From Psychrobacter vallis (GTDB lineage Bacteria > Pseudomonadota > Gammaproteobacteria > Pseudomonadales > Moraxellaceae): 64,000 nucleotides of DNA. A model generated the notes under the pieces. That model was not told the origin of the DNA. It made no database searches and worked only from the letters and a program-made list of their open reading frames with translations. The stretch spans positions 22,048 through 86,047 of the forward strand of contig NZ_CAJHBU010000013.1 of assembly GCF_904846715.1 (NCBI RefSeq). Direction: 5' to 3'. This document shows, piece after piece, positions 38,211 to 48,168 of this stretch (its first letter is position 1; each line of letters begins with the position of its first letter). A program made the position numbers and the translations under genes.

Positions 38211-38356
38211 ATAGTCAAGTCAATATAAAAAGGATACAGCAGGACTACTACGAATTTTTTGCAGCATCGAGCTGCGCAGGCACAGCAAACAAGAAAAATT
38301 TGTAGCAGCCCTGCGTCATGATGTCGTGTATCCACTTTATTTAGGATTGATTATAA
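38211..38356. repeat. 146-bp long-hairpin repeat, copy 2
   Basis: Same length and same conserved core as 10835-10980. Outer arms are GGATACAGCAGGACTACTAC on the left and GTAGCAGCCCTGCG further on, complementary with a few mismatches, and the outermost ends (ATAGTCAA / TTGATTAT) are also inverted. It sits between rep and mgtE. Confidence 0.75.
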
Positions 38357-38426
38357 CTAAGCAGGCGATAACCCAGCGTTTCACCATTTGCTATTATTTA
38401 TATTTTTGAAAACTTTGGAACCCTTT

Positions 38427-39824
38427 ATGCCTACTCCTGATCAGGAACGCCCCTCTACGCTACCAGGAGACTATAATCCGGCAGAATATAGTGCCGAATA
38501 TAAACTACTGTACTTGCAAGGTTTGGTTGCTGATAAGGCGTATGAGGCCATTACTGAGTTTTTAGCAAAGCAGTCGGAATATGAGATTGCCAACCTATTA
38601 GAGTCCTTCCCGACCCAAAACCGTCTACTGATCTGGGAGCAAGTACCGGAAAACATCAAGGGTGAAGTACTTGCTGAGCTAGAGTACGATACACGCCAGC
38701 CATTGATGGAGAATATCTCCTCAAAGGAAATCTCTTTATTCACCCAAGATCTTGATGCCCAAGACATCTCTGAGATTTTAGATACCGTGACCGAGAGCGT
38801 ACGTACCTCTGTCATGGCAACCCTAGATGAAGAGACTCGTGTTCAGGTCAATAAACTCGACACCTATGAAGATTGGGAAGTCGGTAGCTATATGGATCCT
38901 GACCTCATTCAGGTTAGAGAAGATATTAGTCTGGCAGAAGTACAAAATTGGCTGCGAGAAAATGACGAGTTACTTGATGATGAAAGCCAAGAGCTATTGG
39001 TGGTCGATCAAAGCCAGCAGTTACTCGGGTTATTGAGTCTGGTTGACTTAATTAAACATGACCAAAGCACCTTGGTTTCCGAGCTGATCGATACGGCCAT
39101 CACTATCAATGATCGGTTAGACATCCAAGATGCCGCCGCGATTTTTCGTTCAGAAGACATTCGCTTCGCACCTGTCATTAACAGTCATGGCGAGCTGGTT
39201 GGTCAGTTAAATGGCGAAGACATCATGGAGATTATCCAAGATGATGTCGATAGCACGATGAAAAACCTTGCGGGTGTCAGTCAGGACGAAGAGCTGTTTG
39301 CCCCTATTTTGACCAGTGCCAAAAGTCGTAGCGTTTGGTTGGGTATCAATTTATGCACCGCACTATTGGCGGCAGCGGTGATTGGTCAGTTTGAGGAAGT
39401 ATTGGCACAAGTCGTGGCACTGGCAATATTGATGCCTGTCGTCGCCAGTATGGGCGGTATTGCAGGCTCACAGACGCTTACCGTCGTCATCCGCGGTATG
39501 GCTATGGGTCAAATCGGTGGTTCCAACCGAGTATGGCTACTCAATAAAGAGCTGTGGGTCGGCGCGATAAACGGTATCATATGGGCGATAATCATGGCAT
39601 TTATTGCCCAATTGTGGTTTCATGACATCAAAATCAGTACAGTGATTGGCTTTGCCATTGCCATTAATATGACCGCTGCCAATGTTTCAGGCATTAGCAT
39701 TCCTTTGATGCTTAAACGCATGGATATTGACCCTGCCTTATCGGCCTCAGTCATTCTCACCACGGTGACTGACATTGTCGGCTTTATGTCGTTTTTGGGC
39801 TTAGCCAGTATATTGATACTTTAA
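38427..39824 (+). CDS. mgtE: Magnesium transporter MgtE
   Basis: A 465-residue Mg2+ channel/transporter. The cytosolic N domain (about residues 20-130), two CBS domains (about 140-260: MDPDLIQVREDISLAEVQNWL and LDIQDAAAIFRSEDIRFAPVIN) and the five-helix membrane domain (from about 290) with the PxxxSMGGIAGSQ pore signature (MPVVASMGGIAGSQTLTV) are in the usual order. I chose ATG at 38427, with GGA upstream, over a TTG at 38388. The CBS region normally senses internal Mg2+ and closes the pore. Confidence 0.94.
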   Translation: MPTPDQERPSTLPGDYNPAEYSAEYKLLYLQGLVADKAYEAITEFLAKQSEYEIANLLESFPTQNRLLIWEQVPENIKGEVLAELEYDTRQPLMENISSKEISLFTQDLDAQDISEILDTVTESVRTSVMATLDEETRVQVNKLDTYEDWEVGSYMDPDLIQVREDISLAEVQNWLRENDELLDDESQELLVVDQSQQLLGLLSLVDLIKHDQSTLVSELIDTAITINDRLDIQDAAAIFRSEDIRFAPVINSHGELVGQLNGEDIMEIIQDDVDSTMKNLAGVSQDEELFAPILTSAKSRSVWLGINLCTALLAAAVIGQFEEVLAQVVALAILMPVVASMGGIAGSQTLTVVIRGMAMGQIGGSNRVWLLNKELWVGAINGIIWAIIMAFIAQLWFHDIKISTVIGFAIAINMTAANVSGISIPLMLKRMDIDPALSASVILTTVTDIVGFMSFLGLASILIL

Positions 39825-39947
39825 TTGAATGCCAAATTACTGAATACCCGTTGATAAATACTCAATTAAAATATAAAAGTGCTATTTATACAAAAATATT
39901 AAATCACATTAATTTATAAAACCTCTAAATCGTTAAGTGAGTGCGTT

Positions 39948-40412
39948 ATGCAAGCTGTACAAGTCAAAGTTTTGAACCCTAAAATCACCGAAGATAAAGC
40001 CTTTTCTCTCCCTACTCGCGCCACTGATGGTAGCGCAGGTATTGATCTACGCGCTTGCATCGATGCGCCTTTAACGATTAAAGCGGGTGCAACACACTTA
40101 ATAGGCACAGGTCTTGCCGTTTATATTCAAGATCCAAATTATGCTGGTATGATTTTGCCGCGCTCAGGTCTTGGTCATAAGCATGGTATCGTTTTGGGCA
40201 ATTTGGTTGGGCTGATTGATGCCGATTATCAAGGTGAGCTGATGGTCAGTATTTGGAATCGTAGTGAGGAAGACTTTGTACTGAATCCAGCTGAACGCAT
40301 GGCGCAGTATATTGTGGTTCCTGTTGCCCGTCCTGAATTTGAAGTCGTCTCAGAATTTAGTGATGAGAGCGTTCGCGGGGCGGGCGGTTTTGGTCATTCT
40401 GGTCGTCAGTAG
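39948..40412 (+). CDS. dut: Deoxyuridine 5'-triphosphate nucleotidohydrolase
   Basis: A 154-residue trimeric dUTPase that hydrolyses dUTP to dUMP and keeps uracil out of DNA. The five conserved motifs are present: [41 protein letters not shown] and [10 protein letters not shown], the last being the C-terminal arm that closes over the substrate. Length is typical. It precedes the phosphohexomutase and argB in the order known from Pseudomonas. Confidence 0.97.
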   Translation: MQAVQVKVLNPKITEDKAFSLPTRATDGSAGIDLRACIDAPLTIKAGATHLIGTGLAVYIQDPNYAGMILPRSGLGHKHGIVLGNLVGLIDADYQGELMVSIWNRSEEDFVLNPAERMAQYIVVPVARPEFEVVSEFSDESVRGAGGFGHSGRQ

Positions 40413-40423
40413 ACACTGTTTTT

Positions 40424-40474
40424 TGAGGACTATCGATTAAAAGGGCATCAATTGAATTAAGAACATGCCCTTAA
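40424..40474. repeat. Possible solo end of the 174-bp repeat
   Basis: GACTATCGATT and GAATT(A/G)A(G)GA(A/C)CA(T/C)GCCCT(T/A)A follow each other as at the right end of the copy at 4048-4221, but with a 12-base insertion between them and no left end. AAGGGCAT and ATGCCCTT within it form an inverted repeat that could also fold after the dut mRNA. Assignment is tentative. Confidence 0.4.
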
Positions 40475-40536
40475 CCACGATAACTTCATTCACAATAACC
40501 TTCATAACATAATCACAAGAGTAAGGAGAATAAGCA

Positions 40537-42312
40537 ATGCCGTCTTTTGCTGCGCAGCAATGCTTATTTCGTGCTTATGATATTCGCGGGTCGCGCCAGC
40601 ATTTTACTACCGATTTTGTATATGCCGTGGGCAATGCTTTTGCTCACCTTTATCGGGTGGCCAATTACCACCTTGAAGATAGTGATGTAAAAAACAGTGC
40701 AACCACGCAAAATGACAGCCTCAACAACCATACAGGCAAAAACACGGATACAACCATCGTCGTGATCGGCTATGATATGCGCTTTGGGAGTGACGCCATT
40801 GCTCAGACACTAACAAATATACTGACTCAACATGGGTTACAAGTCATCCAATTGGGATTAATCACCACCCCAATGATGGCTTTTTGGGCAGAGCAATATC
40901 AAGGTCATGGTATCGTTGTAACGGCCAGTCATTCTGCTAAAGATATCTTAGGTATTAAATGGCTGGTCAATCATAAGTCTCCTAATAGCAGCGAGATTCA
41001 ATTACTGTATCAGCAACTGACCGATAATTATTCACACAGCCAACGCAACGCTCAAGATACGCCGTTAAACACGCTTGATATTCCTGTGCCGACCAATCAG
41101 AACGACATATCTGGTGAGCAAGTCATCGAGGTTTATATCGATGCCATCGTGCAAGTGTTTCGGCAAATTTATCCGACTCATAAACCACATTCAAATAATT
41201 ATTCATCTTCTAACAGACTTGATTTGGTCGTGGTGATTGATTGTCTGCATGGTGCTACCAGCAATATCGCCCAGCGTTTATTTGATCGTTTTTGCAGGCA
41301 AATCATCATGCTCAACGACACAGCAGATGGCAGTTTCCCCTTTGGCAATCCTGATCCAACTGAACCTTACCGCCTTAGACAGTTACAGCAGAGCGTTCTT
41401 CATCATCAGGCAGACATAGGTATTGCCTTTGATGGTGATGGCGATCGCTTGATGGTCGTTGACAATAGCGGTAGCGTGGTCATTGCCGATCATTTACTGT
41501 ATTTATTAGCACAAGTGGCGCTGGCTGAACGTCCTACACCCTTAACTGACTCATCATTAACGTCACAAATCCTCTTTGATATTAAGTGCTCCCATCATTT
41601 GCCAAAACTGCTGTCTGAGCTTGGCACGGTCCCCGTGATAAGTAAAACGGGTAGCAGCTTTATGCGTCAACAGATGCAGCACGCTGACAGTCAGATTCTC
41701 TTTGCCGGTGAGCTGTCAGGGCATTTCATATTTAATGATCAGCGCTTTATTATTTATGATGATGCAATGTATGCCGCATTACGCCTGTTGCACTGGTTGG
41801 CTGCTGCTGACGATATCAATGGTAATGGCAAAAGATCTCTCACTGATATTACGCACTGCTTACCAGCCATGGTGAATACTGCTGACCACTATCTACCAAT
41901 GCCAACAATCCCTGAAAGTGACTGCTCTTTCGTCGAGCAGCTGAGCAGACTTTGTCAGTATTTACGCAAACTTGTGGAAATGGCTGTCGAAGAGGACGCT
42001 GACGATGACTTGATACAGACTGGTTTGCCCTCACTCTGTCGTTGTTCAGCAAACAGACAACGCATAACACTCGAACAAGCCAGATATTTACTGCCAGTAG
42101 GAACAAAGCTGAGCTGTATTGATGGGGTACGTTTAGATTTTGCAAACGGTTTTGGGGTACTGCGTCAATCAAACACCAGCCACAAACTGACTGCCCGCTT
42201 TGCTGGTGACACTTTAGAGGATCTCAAAGAGATACAAGCAAAATTTGCGGCGCTATGTCACCACTTTGATAAAAAATTGGCAAGGCAAATCGCTACTATG
42301 CCTGCTGAATAA
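40537..42312 (+). CDS. Phosphomannomutase/phosphoglucomutase-like protein (AlgC/ManB family)
   Basis: A 591-residue alpha-D-phosphohexomutase family protein, which interconverts hexose 1- and 6-phosphates for surface polysaccharide synthesis. The metal loop FDGDGDRLMVVD (about residue 299-310), the sugar loop GELSGHFIF and the C-terminal SNT phosphate site are present. The catalytic serine loop reads TASHSAKDILGIKW, whereas the family has (T/G)SHNPxxYNGxK; Ser, His and Lys are kept but the Asn-Pro and Asn-Gly parts are not. It is about 130 residues longer than P. aeruginosa AlgC, with insertions after residue 45 and in two loops. Good ribosome binding site (AAGGAG). Activity is uncertain. Confidence 0.8.
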   Translation: MPSFAAQQCLFRAYDIRGSRQHFTTDFVYAVGNAFAHLYRVANYHLEDSDVKNSATTQNDSLNNHTGKNTDTTIVVIGYDMRFGSDAIAQTLTNILTQHGLQVIQLGLITTPMMAFWAEQYQGHGIVVTASHSAKDILGIKWLVNHKSPNSSEIQLLYQQLTDNYSHSQRNAQDTPLNTLDIPVPTNQNDISGEQVIEVYIDAIVQVFRQIYPTHKPHSNNYSSSNRLDLVVVIDCLHGATSNIAQRLFDRFCRQIIMLNDTADGSFPFGNPDPTEPYRLRQLQQSVLHHQADIGIAFDGDGDRLMVVDNSGSVVIADHLLYLLAQVALAERPTPLTDSSLTSQILFDIKCSHHLPKLLSELGTVPVISKTGSSFMRQQMQHADSQILFAGELSGHFIFNDQRFIIYDDAMYAALRLLHWLAAADDINGNGKRSLTDITHCLPAMVNTADHYLPMPTIPESDCSFVEQLSRLCQYLRKLVEMAVEEDADDDLIQTGLPSLCRCSANRQRITLEQARYLLPVGTKLSCIDGVRLDFANGFGVLRQSNTSHKLTARFAGDTLEDLKEIQAKFAALCHHFDKKLARQIATMPAE

Positions 42313-42381
42313 GCCTATTCTGACAATCGATTGTTTATAAATCATACTGCAAAAATTATCATATAAAAAAACATACCTTAG

Positions 42382-43302
<921 letters not shown>

Positions 43303-43316
43303 CGTAGGAGTAAAAA

Positions 43317-43550
43317 ATGGCATTGTGGCTATGGTGTCTGCTTTTTATACTAGAAAGTTTGTATTGCTGGTGGATTATTGGCTATGGTGGCGCAAGATGG
43401 GTGGAAGGCTGGAAATCATTTTTTCTCATTGAGTGGTTTGCGCTAGATTGGAATGCAGAACAAATTCGTTTGTATGTACTTATTATTTGGCTAGCCAGCG
43501 TCGTTTGGTTTATTTTAGGTGCAATAAAACCTGAGTTTAGATTGATCTAA
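43317..43550 (+). CDS. Small two-helix membrane protein of unknown function
   Basis: A 77-residue protein with two hydrophobic segments (residues about 3-22 and 51-68), both Trp- and Leu-rich. I do not recognise the family. The ATG has TAGGAG seven bases upstream, so translation is plausible. It follows argB by 14 bases and probably shares its transcript. Its last codons and stop are encoded within the terminator stem that ends the operon. Confidence 0.7.
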   Translation: MALWLWCLLFILESLYCWWIIGYGGARWVEGWKSFFLIEWFALDWNAEQIRLYVLIIWLASVVWFILGAIKPEFRLI

Positions 43551-43565
43551 ACTCAGGTTTTATTA
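43526..43565 (+). terminator. Terminator overlapping the end of the small membrane protein gene
   Basis: Perfect 16-base arms AAAACCTGAGTTTAGA and TCTAAACTCAGGTTTT enclose the loop TTGA. The left arm encodes the last residues of the small protein. With A-runs and T-runs on both sides it can end transcription from either direction, including that of the secreted protein gene at 43583. Confidence 0.9.
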
Positions 43566-43582
43566 CGATTCTATCAGAGGGT

Positions 43583-43942
43583 TTAATACGCGCAAAACTC
43601 TACCGAGCTATGACTGCTATTGCCATATACTTTCATATGGTGATTGCCTTTACGCTGAACAAAATAAGAGTTTTCGTTATCATAACGATCACCAGTCAAA
43701 CGCCCATTGGGCCCGGTCACATAAGCGACGTTGATCTGATCATCGCCCACATTACGAATGACTAAGTTCTGCTCTGGCATGAGCCACAAACGAAACTCTT
43801 TCCCGTTCTTGATATTGCCTGTGAAATTACCGCAATAACTGTCTTTTGCAAAAGTGATTTTGGTAGAGGTATCAGCTGCTTGTACGCTTGTGACCATCAA
43901 AGGCGTAGCTGCAAGGGCAGCCATTATTAGTACTTTTTTCAT
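43583..43942 (-). CDS. Small secreted or periplasmic protein of unknown function
   Basis: A 119-residue protein with a clear signal peptide (MKKVLIMAALAATPLMVTSVQA, cleaved after AQA), leaving about 97 residues. The mature part has two cysteines (in SYCGNF and VEFCAY), possibly a disulfide, and a beta-rich, polar look. I do not recognise a family. The ATG at 43942 has AAGGA seven bases upstream; an open extension to 44002 lacks a ribosome binding site. Monocistronic. Confidence 0.75.
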   Translation of the reverse strand: MKKVLIMAALAATPLMVTSVQAADTSTKITFAKDSYCGNFTGNIKNGKEFRLWLMPEQNLVIRNVGDDQINVAYVTGPNGRLTGDRYDNENSYFVQRKGNHHMKVYGNSSHSSVEFCAY

Positions 43943-44051
43943 CGTCTTATCCTTGTTTTTGATTATCATTAAAACCAAACTTAATTCTAATAAAAACAGC
44001 ATAAGTGATAATGAGCAAAAGTAACAGTTGATTATTTATGATATTTTTTAT

Positions 44052-44429
44052 TTATTGAAAGGTTGTGTCAAACACCGCTTCATCATAACCGCATAAAAGT
44101 ATGGATTGACTCTGATTTTTATCGTCAAGTTGACCTTCTACTATAGGGCGCTTAATCATGCTGGTATTTTCGACCAGCAAATCAATGGCGTGATCGATGC
44201 TGGCATCAGCCGCCTGCTTTTGACTGTCATCTAGCTTGCGCCATGTTGTTCCGCGTTTGTTGAGCACTTTATCAATACCCAATTCCTCTACCCAGCGCTG
44301 TACCGTTTCTTTATCGATGCCTTGTTTCTTATAGTCATGAAACTCATAGCTAACACCTAGCTCGTCTAGCTTGGTAAAGGCTTTTTTCATCGTGCTGCAA
44401 GATTTGATACCGTAAATGGTGATGGTCAT
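44052..44429 (-). CDS. ArsC/Spx-family protein, YffB type
   Basis: A 125-residue thioredoxin-fold protein of the ArsC/Spx/YffB family. The N-terminal motif GIKSCSTMKKA keeps only one cysteine, as in YffB, not the CxxC of Spx. The central WRKL and the IKRPIVE segment (with conserved Arg and Pro) match the family. E. coli YffB is linked to glutathione, but the reaction is unknown. Arsenate reductase activity is unlikely without arsenic genes nearby. It is divergent from leuS. Confidence 0.85.
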   Translation of the reverse strand: MTITIYGIKSCSTMKKAFTKLDELGVSYEFHDYKKQGIDKETVQRWVEELGIDKVLNKRGTTWRKLDDSQKQAADASIDHAIDLLVENTSMIKRPIVEGQLDDKNQSQSILLCGYDEAVFDTTFQ

Positions 44430-44650
44430 GGAAACTCCTTGATAACGATTATTGTCTGCTTGATTATACCCAAGTCTGAATGGACGAAACAGCTTATCAA
44501 TTTTGCGTCACTCCTAATGAGCCACTGCTAAGCGGTAAACCTCATAAGCAAAGTCATCATATCGTCGCAATTTTCGCCAAATTACGCTATGCTATGGCAT
44601 TGTCAAATTCCACCTATTTTTTATCTGTATCAACCAATTTCGAGCCGACT

Positions 44651-47338
44651 ATGAGCAATGCCGTGACAGCAGACCAATCAGAAAACAATTATTATAACCC
44701 GCAAGCGATAGAAGCCGCGCAGCAAGACAAATGGGCAAACGACAAGCGCTATGAAGTGGGTAATGAGCCAAGCGACAAGCCAAGTCGTTACATGCTGTCG
44801 ATGTTCCCTTATCCAAGTGGCAAGCTGCACATGGGTCACGTGCGTAACTATACGATATCTGACGTCTTAAGCCGTTACTATCGCCTCAAAGGCTATGAAG
44901 TCATGCAACCAATGGGCTGGGATGGTTTTGGCCTGCCAGCAGAAAACGCCGCGATTGCCAACCAAACCCCGCCTGCTGCATGGACGTTTGCTAACATTGA
45001 CAACATGCGCGCACAGCTTAAATTACTAGGCTTGTCAATCGACTGGTCACGTGAATTTGCCACCTGTAGTCCTGAGTATTATCAGTGGGAGCAGTGGTTG
45101 TTTTTGCAGTTATACAAAAAAGGCTTGGTTTACAAAAAGCTTGCCACGGTTAACTGGGATCCGATCGACAATACGGTCTTAGCCAATGAGCAAGTCATCG
45201 ACGGTAAAGGCTGGCGTAGTGGTGCTCCAGTCGAAAAACGTGACATCCCTATGTATTACTTCAACATCACTGATTATGCCGATGAGCTACTCGATGATTT
45301 AGATCAGTTAGAGGGTCATTGGCCATCTGAAGTGCTAACCATGCAGCGTAACTGGATTGGTCGTAGTGCAGGTATGGAGGTGCATTTTTCTTATGAGCTG
45401 GCTGGCCAAGAAAATACTTTAGATGTGTTCACCACGCGTCCTGATACCTTGATGGGGGTGACTTATGTCGCCGTCGCAGCAGAGCATCCACTCGCCCAGT
45501 ACGCGTCTGAGAACGATGAAGTGATTGCGCAATTCTGTGCGCTTTGCAAAAAAGGTTCGGTCGCTGAAGCAGATTTGGCCAAAGCCGAAAAAATCGGTAT
45601 GGATACAGGTCTCACCGTGACTCATCCACTCACAGGTGAAGAAGTGCCTGTTTGGGTTGCCAACTATGTACTCATGAGTTATGGCTCAGGCGCGGTTATG
45701 GCGGTTCCTGCCCATGACGAACGTGATTATGAGTTTGCGGTCAAATATAACTTACCTGTTAAGCAAGTTATCGATATTCCTGATGGGTATTTTGACGAGA
45801 TAGAGGCAGATGCCAAAGCGAATGATACTCAGGCCAACCTCGCTTATACCGAACGTAATATCTTAGTAAACTCAGGTGAATTCGACGGATTGGATTTTGC
45901 GCAAGCATTTGAAGCCATGCTGGCCAAACTTGAACCTAAACAGCTGGCTAAGAAAAAAATCCAGTATCGCTTGCGTGATTGGGGTGTATCGCGCCAGCGT
46001 TATTGGGGCTGTCCTATCCCAATGATTAACTGCGAGCATTGCGGCACAGTCCCTGTCGAAGAGCAAGACTTGCCAGTCGTCTTACCGACTGATGTCGTCC
46101 CTGACGGTCGTGGTAACCCACTCAAAAACTTGCCAGAATTTGTGAACACCACGTGTCCGAAATGTGGCAATCCTGCTGAGCGTGAGACCGATACCTTTGA
46201 CACTTTTGTTGAATCGAGCTGGTACTACGCACGCTTTGCCAGTCCAAATGATGCACAAAACATGGTCAACAAATCGGCTGCCAACAAATGGCTGCCCGTC
46301 GATCAATATGTTGGCGGTGTAGAACACGCCGTGATGCACCTCTTGTATGCCCGTTTCTTCCATAAGCTCATGCGTGACGAAAACTTAGTCACAGGCGATG
46401 AGCCATTTGCCAACCTAATGACTCAAGGTATGGTACTCGCTGGTACTTTTTACCGTGTCAATGCCGATGGCAGTACCACCTATTATTTTGCAGAAGACAT
46501 CGATATTGACTATGACGAGCGCGGACAACCGATCAAAGCTCTCTTAAAGCTGGATGGTCAGCCCGTGACGATTGGTAAAATCGAAAAAATGTCCAAGTCA
46601 AAAAACAATGGCGTTGATCCACAGATAACCATTGATAAATACGGTGCTGATACGGTTCGTCTATACACGCTATTTACCGCCCCTGCGGATCAAACGCTAG
46701 AATGGTCAGATGATGCTTTAAAAGGCCCTTATAACTTTGTGAAAAAAGTCTGGCGCATTGCCAGCGATCATGTCCAAGCATTGGCAAGTGCAGGTATGCC
46801 GTTAAACATGCTAAATCATAGCTCGTTTGATACTAAAAACTTGAGCAAAGAAGCGAAAAACCTACGTCGCAAGACGCATGAAACCATTGCAAAAATTGAT
46901 AAGGATTTGGGTGAGCGTTTGGCATTGAACACGCCAGTATCGAGCCTCATGGAGCTTGCCAATGAGCTGACTGGCTTTAACGAAAATGGCGAGCAAGCGT
47001 TGCAAGTAAAACACGAGGCGCTGGTCAACTTGCTCATTATGCTATCGGCATATGCCCCGCACGTTGGCGAGCATTTACTTGAGCAGCTAGGACTTGATAC
47101 CTTGGCATTGAGCTACCCAGCCGTTGACGAAAGTGCGCTGGTACAAGATACTATTACGATGGTCGTGCAGGTCAATGGTAAAATGCGCGGCAAAATGGAT
47201 GTGGCACCGAATAGCGATCCTGAGCAATTAAAAATACAAGCTCGGACGATGGAGAGTGTGGCGAAGTTCATTACTGGCGAGATCAAAAAAGAAATCGTCG
47301 TCCCTAATAAACTGGTTAATATCGTGGTTGTAGGCTAG
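44651..47338 (+). CDS. leuS: Leucyl-tRNA synthetase
   Basis: An 895-residue class I synthetase that charges tRNA-Leu. The HIGH motif appears as PSGKLHMGHVRNY, the KMSKS motif as KMSKSKNN, the CP1 editing domain carries the T-rich FTTRPDTLMGVTYVAVA, and a zinc-binding knuckle CEHC...CPKC is in the ZN1 region. The frame is open 57 codons upstream to 44480, but homologous proteins begin near YNPQAIEAAQQDKW, so I start at ATG 44651 despite a weak ribosome binding site. It leads the leuS-lptE-holA cluster. Confidence 0.97.
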   Translation: MSNAVTADQSENNYYNPQAIEAAQQDKWANDKRYEVGNEPSDKPSRYMLSMFPYPSGKLHMGHVRNYTISDVLSRYYRLKGYEVMQPMGWDGFGLPAENAAIANQTPPAAWTFANIDNMRAQLKLLGLSIDWSREFATCSPEYYQWEQWLFLQLYKKGLVYKKLATVNWDPIDNTVLANEQVIDGKGWRSGAPVEKRDIPMYYFNITDYADELLDDLDQLEGHWPSEVLTMQRNWIGRSAGMEVHFSYELAGQENTLDVFTTRPDTLMGVTYVAVAAEHPLAQYASENDEVIAQFCALCKKGSVAEADLAKAEKIGMDTGLTVTHPLTGEEVPVWVANYVLMSYGSGAVMAVPAHDERDYEFAVKYNLPVKQVIDIPDGYFDEIEADAKANDTQANLAYTERNILVNSGEFDGLDFAQAFEAMLAKLEPKQLAKKKIQYRLRDWGVSRQRYWGCPIPMINCEHCGTVPVEEQDLPVVLPTDVVPDGRGNPLKNLPEFVNTTCPKCGNPAERETDTFDTFVESSWYYARFASPNDAQNMVNKSAANKWLPVDQYVGGVEHAVMHLLYARFFHKLMRDENLVTGDEPFANLMTQGMVLAGTFYRVNADGSTTYYFAEDIDIDYDERGQPIKALLKLDGQPVTIGKIEKMSKSKNNGVDPQITIDKYGADTVRLYTLFTAPADQTLEWSDDALKGPYNFVKKVWRIASDHVQALASAGMPLNMLNHSSFDTKNLSKEAKNLRRKTHETIAKIDKDLGERLALNTPVSSLMELANELTGFNENGEQALQVKHEALVNLLIMLSAYAPHVGEHLLEQLGLDTLALSYPAVDESALVQDTITMVVQVNGKMRGKMDVAPNSDPEQLKIQARTMESVAKFITGEIKKEIVVPNKLVNIVVVG

Positions 47339-47345
47339 ATCTTTT

Positions 47346-47377
47346 AGGCTTAGTACGCGTCTGTGCTAGGCCTTTTT
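47346..47377 (+). terminator. Possible terminator/attenuator after leuS
   Basis: AGGCTTAG and CTAGGCCT (one G-U pair) form a stem around a 12-base loop and are followed by TTTTTAT. It lies in the 60-base gap before lptE, so it may only partly end transcription. Confidence 0.45.
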
Positions 47378-47397
47378 ATCATATAAGGATAGCGTTT

Positions 47398-48117
47398 ATG
47401 TTGAATAAACATCGAGCTGGGCAGTCACATCAAGCCAGATTAAGCAAACACACCCGTCTTACTCAAAAGTCGAACGTACCAAAACTAGCAAAAGCGCTAC
47501 TTGCAGCTTTACCCATGTTTGCAGTGCTGGGTGCAACAGCGGGTCTGAGTGGTTGCGGTTTTCAGTTACGTGGCTATGACGCTCCGATGCTACTTAATGT
47601 CGCCAAAACAGCAGTGATTATCGAAGACAATCGTACTTCGTTTCCGCTGAAGCTACCATTAACGCGCAGCTTAGAAACATTGGGTGTCGATGTCATTGAT
47701 AATATGACTGTGGCTGACGTTGCCAATAACAATCAACAAGCTGGTGCTGCGCCCGTTGCCGCTATCACTATCAATAATGTCCGTTTTAGGCGTTATGAGC
47801 TGGTTGGTGTTTTGACAGAAATCCGCTTAGTACTGTCAGCTGATGTCAATTACCAAACGATAGAGAATGGCAAACCAATGACACTAAGCAACGCTATCCA
47901 AGTCGAGCGCAGTTATCAATATAATGAAGCATCGGTAAATACTGATGATCAACAAGGCGACCAAATCCGCGATTGGCTTTATGACAGCTTAGCGCGCCGT
48001 ATTACTGATCAGTATGTCGCCATCTCTTTACCTAAAGTGACATCGAATGGCGCTAGCAAATCCATACCTACTGGTAACGGCTCCGCCTCAACAGCAGTAG
48101 TGGTGCCAACTCCTTAA
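47398..48117 (+). CDS. lptE: LPS assembly lipoprotein LptE
   Basis: LptE plugs the LptD barrel and delivers lipopolysaccharide to the outer surface. The 239-residue precursor has a long basic N-terminal region (about 30 residues) before the hydrophobic signal segment and the lipobox LSGC at about residue 51-54, followed by the LptE hallmark GFQLRG. The body shows the TRSLETLGVDVIDN helix and later beta strands. The Ala/Ser/Thr-rich tail is not conserved. AAGGA is eight bases upstream. The position between leuS and holA is the classical location (rlpB). Confidence 0.92.
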   Translation: MLNKHRAGQSHQARLSKHTRLTQKSNVPKLAKALLAALPMFAVLGATAGLSGCGFQLRGYDAPMLLNVAKTAVIIEDNRTSFPLKLPLTRSLETLGVDVIDNMTVADVANNNQQAGAAPVAAITINNVRFRRYELVGVLTEIRLVLSADVNYQTIENGKPMTLSNAIQVERSYQYNEASVNTDDQQGDQIRDWLYDSLARRITDQYVAISLPKVTSNGASKSIPTGNGSASTAVVVPTP

Positions 48118-48168
48118 CGTATAGGCCGTTCAAAATAAACGCGTTACGTTACTCACTCCCATTAACTT

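Noticed and set aside
44052..44429. Arsenate reductase
   Set aside because: The protein is of the ArsC fold, but the motif context is YffB-like and there are no arsenic resistance genes around.
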